Below are positions 54,614-61,269 of a stretch of 64,000 nucleotides of DNA, piece by piece. The notes beneath the pieces were generated by a model, which saw only the letters and a program-made list of their open reading frames with translations, did no database searches and was not told the DNA's origin. The DNA is from VBDM01 sp035651815. GTDB taxonomy: Bacteria > Pseudomonadota > Gammaproteobacteria > Burkholderiales > SG8-39. How positions within the stretch are numbered: position 1 is the stretch's first letter; each line of letters begins with the position of its first letter. The stretch lies in assembly GCA_035651815.1 (NCBI GenBank), contig DASRFB010000105.1, positions 14,272-78,271 on the forward strand, written 5' to 3'. A program made the position numbers and the translations under genes.

Positions 54614-57600
54614 CTACGCCACCTTGCGCAGCAACCGCTCGCACTCCTGCGCCGACGCGGGCGACGCGAAATAGAAGCCCTGGATCTCGTCGCAGCCGTG
54701 CGCGAACAGCAGGTCGAGCTGCTCGCGCGTCTCGACGCCCTCCGCGATGACGCGCAGCTTCAGGCTGTGCGCGAGCCCGATGATGGCGAAGGTGATCGCC
54801 GCGTCCTCGGGGTCGATCGTGACGTCGCGGATGAAGGCGCGGTCGATCTTGAGGGCGTCCAGCGGGAAGCGCTTGAGGTAGGCGAGGCTCGAGTAGCCCT
54901 GGCCGAAGTCGTCGACCGACACCGCCACGCCCGACTCCTTGAGCGCCTTCAGCGTGCGCGCCGCGCTCTCGGGATCCTTCATCAGCAGCGACTCGGTCAG
55001 CTCGAACTGGATGAGCGACGCCTCGACCTCGGTCTCGTACAGGATCCGGCGCACGGTCGCGTCGAGGTTCTTGTGCCCGAACTGCCGCGCGGACAGGTTC
55101 ACCGCGACCGGGGGAACGTCGAGCCCCCGGCTCTTCCAGGCCTTCACCTGGCGGCACACCTCGCGCATCGCCCATTCGCCCGCCGGGATGATGAGCGCGG
55201 TCTCCTCGAGCACCGGGATGAACTCGAGCGGCGACACGATGCCGCGCTCGGGGTGCTGCCAGCGCATCAGCGCCTCGAAGCCGCTGATCGCGCCGGTCGC
55301 GAGATCCATCTTCGGCTGGTAGTGCATGAGGAACTCGCCGCGCTCCAGCGCCCGCCGCAGCGACGCCTCCATCTGCACGCGCGCGAGCGCGCGCTCGTTC
55401 ATCTCGCGCGTGAAGTACTGGTAGGTGTTGCGTCCCTGCTCCTTCGCGCGGTACATGGCGGTGTCGGCGTTCATCACCAGCGACTCGGGCAGCTCGCCGT
55501 CGGCGGGATAGATCGTGATGCCGACGCTCGCCGAGATGAAGGTCTCCTGCCCGTCGAGCTGGAACGGCTGCGACAGCGCGTCGATCATCTTCTGCGCGAC
55601 CAGGCTCGCGTCGGCGGCGCGGCCGAGGTCGGTGAGGATGGCGCCGAACTCGTCGCCGCCGAAACGCCCGACGGTGTCTCCGCTGCGCACGCAGTCGGCG
55701 AGCCGCGTGGCCGCCTCCGCGAGCAGCGTGTCGCCGGCGCGGTGCCCGAGCGTGTCGTTGACGAGCTTGAAGCGGTCGAGGTCGATGAACAGCACCGCGA
55801 TCGCGCGCGCGGCGCGCTTCGCCTGCGCGATGCTCTGCACCAGGCGGTCGTGGAAGAGGTAGCGGTTGGGCAGCCCGGTGAGCACGTCGAACTGCGCGAG
55901 GTGCGCGAGCTGCTCCTCCGCGCTCTTGCGGTCGATCGCGACGGCGAGGATGTTCGCGACGCTCTGCAGGAAGCTCGCGTCGTCGCGGCTGAAGCGGTGC
56001 ACGGTGAAGCGGTGCACGCCGAGCACGCCGTAGGCGCCCTGGCTGCCCATGATCGGCACCTGCATGCCCGAGCGGATCCCGAACTGCATCAGCGCCGACC
56101 CCGGGAAGCGCGTCTCCGCCGAGTGGTCCTCGACCACGACCGGCTCGCGCGAGGCGAGCACGTGCGCGAGCATGCCGCCGGCCCGGACCTGCACCACGCG
56201 CCGCCCGACCCACTCGGGCGGCCAGCCGGCGGCGGCGCGGTAGGTCAGCGCCTTGCCGTCGGCGTTCAGCTCGAGCACCTCGCAGTAGTCGACCTTGAGC
56301 GTGACCGAGACCAGCTCGACGGCGTGGTTCAGCACGTCCTCGAGGTCCGCGCTCGCGAGCGCCTGCTGGCCGAACTCGGCGATGAGGCGCTGCTGCAGCG
56401 CCTGGCTGCGCACCGTCTCCTCGGTCTCCTTGCGGCGCGTGATGTCGGCGATCGCGCCGATCATGCGCACCGGCCTGCCGTTCTCGTCGTACACGACGTG
56501 GCCGCGGTCGAACACGTGCGCGTAGGTGCCGTCGGCGCGGCGGAACCGGTACTCGTCGCTCCAGTTCGCGCCGCCCGAGTCGAGCAGCTGCGCGAGCCCG
56601 CTCTCGACCCGGTCGCGGTCGTCGGGATGGATGTTGCCGTACCAGAAGCGGTTGCTCGGGTCGATCTCCTCGCGCTCGTAGCCCAGCACCTTGGTGAGGT
56701 TGTCGTTCCACCAGAGCTCGTCGGTGATCAGGTTCCAGTCCCAGATGATGTCGTTCGTGGCCCGCACCGCGAGGTTGAAGCGCTCGTTGCTCCGTCGCAG
56801 CGCCTCCTCGGCGGCGATGCGCTCGCTCGTGTCGCGCGAGATGACGACCACGATCCAGCGGTCGGCCGAGCGCAGCACGCGGCGCGTCGACTCGAACGGG
56901 AGCAGCGACCCGTCCCTGCGCCGGTAATGGCTGCGCATGCCGCTGTGCATCCGGCCGGTGCGGATCATGTCGTCGTAGGCGAGCTCGAGCGAGTCGCGCG
57001 TGATGGGCAGCAGGTCCTGGGGTCCCTTCTGCAGCAGCTCCTCGCGCGAGTAGCCGAGCGAGCGGCACGCGGTCTCGTTCATGTCGATGAAGCGCATGCG
57101 CTCGCGGTCGATCAGGAAGATCATGTCGCCCGACAGGTCCATCGACGCGCGGAAGCGGCGCAGCTCGTCCTCGCGCCGGACCGACTCGGTCACGTCCTTG
57201 CCGGTGCCGCGGTAGCCGCGGAAAGCGCCGCTCTCGTCGAACACGGGCTCGCCGCTGACGCTCAGCCAGCGCAGCTGACCCTTGTGGTCGAGCGCCGGGC
57301 GCACGAAATCCCGGAACGGCCGGTGCGACTCGAGCGTCGCGCGGTGCGCGATCCAGTCGATGTCGCGCTCGGCGTTGTTGTCGAGCTCCCAGCGCGTCTT
57401 GCCCAGCAGGCGCGCGGCGGGCGAGGGCATGTTGCCGGCGAGCGCGGTGAAGCGGAACTCGGCGTCCTGCTCCCAGTACCAGTCGGACGACAGCTCGGTC
57501 AGGCTGCGGAAGCGCTCCTCGCTCTCGCGCAGCACCTTCTCGGCGCGCTTGCGATGGACGAACTGCCCGATCTGGCTGCCGATCACGCGCGCGGCCTCGA

Positions 57601-59905
57601 GCAGGCGCGCGTCGGGCTCGCGCACGCTGCGGCTGCTGAAGTCGAACACGCCGATGACCTTGCCTTCGGACACGACCGGGAACAGGAACACCCCGTGCAC
57701 GCCCACCGTGCTCACGAGATCGGGCCGCTTCACCCGCTCGTCCCGGGTGGCGTCGGGAATCCACAGCGGCATGCCCGATCCCCACACGACGCCGACCAGC
57801 CCCTCGCCGCGGCGGAAGGTGCCGACGCTCGACGCCTTGTCGAGCGCGTCGATGCTGCTGCCGGGGACGCTGTAGGACTCGGCGAACGTCATGACGTCCT
57901 TCGCTTCGTCCCACGTCCAGTAGACGCCGCACTCGAGGCTCTGCGACTCGCAGACGGCGCCCATGACCGTCTTCAGCGCCGCCGACACGTTGTCGGCCTC
58001 GGCGAGCGTGCGCCCCACCGTGTGCTCGAGCCGCAGCACTTTCTCGGCGCGCTTGCGCTCGGTGATGTCGCGCCCGCTGCCGCGGTAGCCGCGGAACCGG
58101 CCGTCGACGTCGAAGATCGCGCTGCCGCTGATGCTGATGAAGTGCTCGTGACCCGAGGGGTCGATCCAGTACATCTCGAGGTCGTGGAACGCGCGGTACG
58201 CCTGGAGCTCGGCGCGGTGCTCCTCCCAGGTGCAGCCGACCGGCTGCGCGCCGGTCTCCCAGCGCGTCTTGCCCATCAGGAACTCGGGCGGCATGGTGGA
58301 CTTGCCCACGTGCGCGCCGGCGATGGTCGTGAAGCGGTAGCTCGCGTCCTGCTCCCAGTACCAGTCCGACGACAGCTCGGTGAGGCTCCGGAAGCGCTCC
58401 TCGCTCTCGCGCAGCGCCCGCTCGATCTCCTTGCGCTTCAGGAACTGGCCGACCTGGCTGCCGATGACGCGCACCGCCCGCAGCAGCCGCTCGTCGGGCG
58501 CGCGCACGCGCGAGCACGAGATGCCGATCACCCCGATGGTCCTCGCCTCGGCGGTGACGGGAAACACGAACGCGGCGCGGATCCCGCCTTTCGCGAACGA
58601 GGCGCGGTACATGGCGCGCGGGTCGCTCCCGACGTCGGCGACCCAGAGCGGCTCGCCGGTCTGCCACACCTTGCCGGCGAAGCCCTCGCCCGGGCGGAAC
58701 ACGAACTCGCGCGACGCGTCGATCAGCTCCTGGATGCGCGGGATCGACGGGCCCCAGGCATCGCCGAAGCGCAGCACCTCGTCGTCGTCGGCGTGCCAGT
58801 AGCGCCCGCAGTCCCAGACCTCGGTCTCGCACAGCGCCCGGATCACGGCGCGCAGGCCCGCCGAGCCGCTCTCGGCCTCGGCGAGGCTGCGCGCGACCGA
58901 GTGCTCGAGGCGCAGCAGCTCCTCCTCGCGCTTGCGCGCGGTGATGTCCTTGCCGACGCCGCGGTAGCCGCGGAACTGGCCCGCGTCGTCGAAGATCGGC
59001 TTGCCGCTGATGCTCGCGTAGCAGGGATTGCCTTCCGGGTCGGGCCGGCAGATCTCGAAGTCGGAGAACGGCTGGTGCGCATCGAGGATGGCGCGATGCG
59101 CCTCCCAGTCGGCGTGCGTCATGTTGAGCGTCGGCAGCTCCCAGCGGCGCTTGCCGATGTGAGCGGCCGCCGCCACGCGGCCCGAGCGGCCGAGGAGCGC
59201 GTCGGACATCTGGGTGAAGCGGAAATTCTCGTCCTGCTCCCAGTACCAGTCCGAGGAGAGCTTCGACAGGCTGCGGAAGCGCTCCTCGCTCTCGCGCAGC
59301 GCGTCCTCGGCGCGGCTGCGCTCGAGCACGATGCCGGCGATGTTGAGCACGCGGTCGATCAGCGCCAGGTCGCGCTCGGACGGCGCGCGCGGCTCGCGGT
59401 AGTACTGCGCGAACGTGCCGAGCACCTTCTTCTCGGCCGAGAGGATCGGCACCGACCAGCAGGCGCGCAGGCCGAGCTGCTCGGCGAGCGCGCGGCGGTC
59501 GATCCACAGCGGGTCGCTCGAGAGGTCCTCGACGATGACGCGCTCGGCGCTGAACGCCGCGCGGCTGCAGGGGCTCTCGGTCGGCCCGATCGCGATCCCG
59601 TCCACCGCCTCGCGCCACGCCGCGGGCAGGCTCGGCGCGGCGCCGTGGCGCAGGCGCCTGCCGTCGCGGTCGACGACGAGAACCGAGCACAGGAGCCCGT
59701 CGACCTCGGCCTCGACCGAGCGCGTGAGCGCCTCGAGCACCGCGGCGACCGGGCGCCCGCGCGCGATCATCTCGAGGATCGCTTTCTCGCGCGCGAGGAA
59801 CTGCTCGGACCAGGCCGGCGCGCTGCCGTTGCCGCGATGCGGCTGCGCCCTGCGCGCGCCTTTGGCGCTCAGGACGGCTCGGCGTCGGTACGAGGCGCTT
59901 TCCAC
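54614..59905 (-). CDS. Giant soluble GAF/PAS sensor with GGDEF and EAL domains
   Basis: The gene codes about 1,763 residues from a GTG at 59905; a TTG at 59980 is also in frame but begins in an AT-rich stretch that looks non-coding. Domain order is GAF, PAS, GAF, PAS, GAF, PAS, PAS, PAS, GAF, GGDEF, EAL. The early PAS units share an almost identical segment, RESEERFRSLTELSSDWYWEQD and relatives, showing recent GAF-PAS duplication. The GGDEF domain has FIDLDRFKLVNDTLGH and GRFGGDEFG, and the EAL domain has GFEALMRW, DDFGQGYSSL and VIAEGVET, so both makers and breakers of cyclic di-GMP look active. No membrane span is seen. Confidence 0.88.
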   Translation of the reverse strand: MESASYRRRAVLSAKGARRAQPHRGNGSAPAWSEQFLAREKAILEMIARGRPVAAVLEALTRSVEAEVDGLLCSVLVVDRDGRRLRHGAAPSLPAAWREAVDGIAIGPTESPCSRAAFSAERVIVEDLSSDPLWIDRRALAEQLGLRACWSVPILSAEKKVLGTFAQYYREPRAPSERDLALIDRVLNIAGIVLERSRAEDALRESEERFRSLSKLSSDWYWEQDENFRFTQMSDALLGRSGRVAAAAHIGKRRWELPTLNMTHADWEAHRAILDAHQPFSDFEICRPDPEGNPCYASISGKPIFDDAGQFRGYRGVGKDITARKREEELLRLEHSVARSLAEAESGSAGLRAVIRALCETEVWDCGRYWHADDDEVLRFGDAWGPSIPRIQELIDASREFVFRPGEGFAGKVWQTGEPLWVADVGSDPRAMYRASFAKGGIRAAFVFPVTAEARTIGVIGISCSRVRAPDERLLRAVRVIGSQVGQFLKRKEIERALRESEERFRSLTELSSDWYWEQDASYRFTTIAGAHVGKSTMPPEFLMGKTRWETGAQPVGCTWEEHRAELQAYRAFHDLEMYWIDPSGHEHFISISGSAIFDVDGRFRGYRGSGRDITERKRAEKVLRLEHTVGRTLAEADNVSAALKTVMGAVCESQSLECGVYWTWDEAKDVMTFAESYSVPGSSIDALDKASSVGTFRRGEGLVGVVWGSGMPLWIPDATRDERVKRPDLVSTVGVHGVFLFPVVSEGKVIGVFDFSSRSVREPDARLLEAARVIGSQIGQFVHRKRAEKVLRESEERFRSLTELSSDWYWEQDAEFRFTALAGNMPSPAARLLGKTRWELDNNAERDIDWIAHRATLESHRPFRDFVRPALDHKGQLRWLSVSGEPVFDESGAFRGYRGTGKDVTESVRREDELRRFRASMDLSGDMIFLIDRERMRFIDMNETACRSLGYSREELLQKGPQDLLPITRDSLELAYDDMIRTGRMHSGMRSHYRRRDGSLLPFESTRRVLRSADRWIVVVISRDTSERIAAEEALRRSNERFNLAVRATNDIIWDWNLITDELWWNDNLTKVLGYEREEIDPSNRFWYGNIHPDDRDRVESGLAQLLDSGGANWSDEYRFRRADGTYAHVFDRGHVVYDENGRPVRMIGAIADITRRKETEETVRSQALQQRLIAEFGQQALASADLEDVLNHAVELVSVTLKVDYCEVLELNADGKALTYRAAAGWPPEWVGRRVVQVRAGGMLAHVLASREPVVVEDHSAETRFPGSALMQFGIRSGMQVPIMGSQGAYGVLGVHRFTVHRFSRDDASFLQSVANILAVAIDRKSAEEQLAHLAQFDVLTGLPNRYLFHDRLVQSIAQAKRAARAIAVLFIDLDRFKLVNDTLGHRAGDTLLAEAATRLADCVRSGDTVGRFGGDEFGAILTDLGRAADASLVAQKMIDALSQPFQLDGQETFISASVGITIYPADGELPESLVMNADTAMYRAKEQGRNTYQYFTREMNERALARVQMEASLRRALERGEFLMHYQPKMDLATGAISGFEALMRWQHPERGIVSPLEFIPVLEETALIIPAGEWAMREVCRQVKAWKSRGLDVPPVAVNLSARQFGHKNLDATVRRILYETEVEASLIQFELTESLLMKDPESAARTLKALKESGVAVSVDDFGQGYSSLAYLKRFPLDALKIDRAFIRDVTIDPEDAAITFAIIGLAHSLKLRVIAEGVETREQLDLLFAHGCDEIQGFYFASPASAQECERLLRKVA

Positions 59906-60031
59906 GATGGCGATTTGAACGGTAGGAAGCCGATTTTTCTTCCGGAAACAGCGCAGTATGGTGCATTTTGCCCGGTTCAACCAGTGACGCGCGGTGTCGG
60001 GCGGCGCCGACGCCGCGTGTCCGGCGCGGGT

Positions 60032-60047
60032 CGTGATCTACATCACG
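60032..60047. promoter_or_regulatory. CRP/FNR-type palindrome upstream of the binding-protein gene
   Basis: CGTGAT-CTAC-ATCACG is an inverted repeat with six-base arms and a four-base spacer. It contains GTGA-N6-TCAC, the core of CRP/FNR-family operators. It lies 80 bases before the start of the ABC binding protein. The regulator is not identified here. Confidence 0.45.
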
Positions 60048-60126
60048 CCGAGGCGCGGCGGCGCGGGGACTTGCGGCGGGCCGCCGTGCGAATATCGGCG
60101 CGCCACCGATTCCAGGGGAGGAGACC

Positions 60127-61269
60127 ATGGCCCGCAATTCCGCCGCGCGCGCGCTCGCCGCCATCGCGCTCGCGTGCTCGTGCCTCGCGGCGCCGGCGCG
60201 CGCCGCCGACGAGATCGTCCTCGGCAACATCGCGTCGCTCAGCAACCCGTTCTCCAGGACGAACGTCACCAACCTGCTGCTCGGCTACAACGTCTATCTC
60301 GAGCAGATCAACCGCCAGGGCGGGGTCCACGGCCGCAGAGTGAAGATCGTCAACAAGGACGACGGCATCGTTCCCGAGAAGATGATGGAGCTCACCGAGG
60401 AGCTCGCCGCCGATCCGAGCGTGCTGGCGCTGGTGGGCTACCTCAACACGCCCGGCATGCAGCAGCTGATCAAGCAGGGCACGCTGGTGAAGAAGAAGAT
60501 CGCGCTGATCGCGCCGGTCGGCTCGATGAACGCGCAGAACTTCTACCCGCTGCGCGCGGGCTACGACGACGAGATCGAGAAGCTGCTCGAGGAGGCCGTG
60601 AGCACGCAGAAGAAGCGCGTCGCGCTCGTCTATTTCAACCAGACGTTCGGGCCCGGGCTGTTCAAGTTCGCCGAGCAGGCCGCGAAGCGCGTCGGCGCCA
60701 ACGTCGTCGCCACCGGCGGTTTCGAGACCGCGCCCGACAAGATCGAGAAGTCCGTGGCGGAGACGGTCGAGCGCGTGTCGAAGGCCGACCCCGACGCCGT
60801 CGTCGTCATGTCCTCGGGACCCGGCGTGTACGCGTTCACGAAGAAGTTCCGCCAGACGCCCAGCAAGTACGCGCAGATCTACACCATGTCGACGTCCGAT
60901 GCGTCGTCCTTCGTGAAGGTCGCGGGCATCGAGAACGCGAGCGGCGTCGTGATCTCGCAGGCGGTGCCGTATCCCGAGCACAACGCGCTCGCGGTCGTGC
61001 GCGAGTATCACAAGGCGATGAAGGAGCAGGCGGCCGACCAGCCGCTCACGTTCTACGGCCTCGAGGGCTTCATGGGCGCCAAGATCGCGGTCGAGGCCCT
61101 GCGGCGAGCCGGCCCGAACCCGACGCGGCAGAAGATCATCGCGGCGCTGAACACCATGAAGGACTACGACGTCGGCGGCTTCATCGTGAGCTACTCGGCG
61201 ACCGAGCGCGTCGGCCGCAAGACCGTCGACCTCACCATCATCGGCAAGAACGGGGTGCTGTACCGCTAG
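60127..61269 (+). CDS. ABC transporter substrate-binding protein, branched-chain amino acid type (orphan)
   Basis: The 380-residue protein has a signal peptide (about 1-26, ending ARAAD). Its type I periplasmic-binding fold has EIVLGNIASLSNPFSRTNVTNLLLGYNVYLEQINRQGGVHG, here as IASLSNPF and INRQGGVHGR, then VALVGYLNTPGMQQL and GFETAPDKIEKSVAETV. It resembles LivJ/AmiC-type proteins that bind Leu/Ile/Val, amides or other small ligands. No permease or ATPase genes are adjacent. It may instead act as a sensor. GGAGGAG precedes the ATG, and a CRP/FNR-type palindrome lies upstream. Confidence 0.88.
   Translation: MARNSAARALAAIALACSCLAAPARAADEIVLGNIASLSNPFSRTNVTNLLLGYNVYLEQINRQGGVHGRRVKIVNKDDGIVPEKMMELTEELAADPSVLALVGYLNTPGMQQLIKQGTLVKKKIALIAPVGSMNAQNFYPLRAGYDDEIEKLLEEAVSTQKKRVALVYFNQTFGPGLFKFAEQAAKRVGANVVATGGFETAPDKIEKSVAETVERVSKADPDAVVVMSSGPGVYAFTKKFRQTPSKYAQIYTMSTSDASSFVKVAGIENASGVVISQAVPYPEHNALAVVREYHKAMKEQAADQPLTFYGLEGFMGAKIAVEALRRAGPNPTRQKIIAALNTMKDYDVGGFIVSYSATERVGRKTVDLTIIGKNGVLYR

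Noticed and set aside
53325..60272. A single 2,315-codon minus-strand frame spanning both cyclic-di-GMP genes
   Set aside because: Only its last part (from about 54578) reads as the membrane GGDEF protein. The rest is Arg/Ala-rich nonsense in the shadow of the 1,763-residue gene, which lies in another frame.
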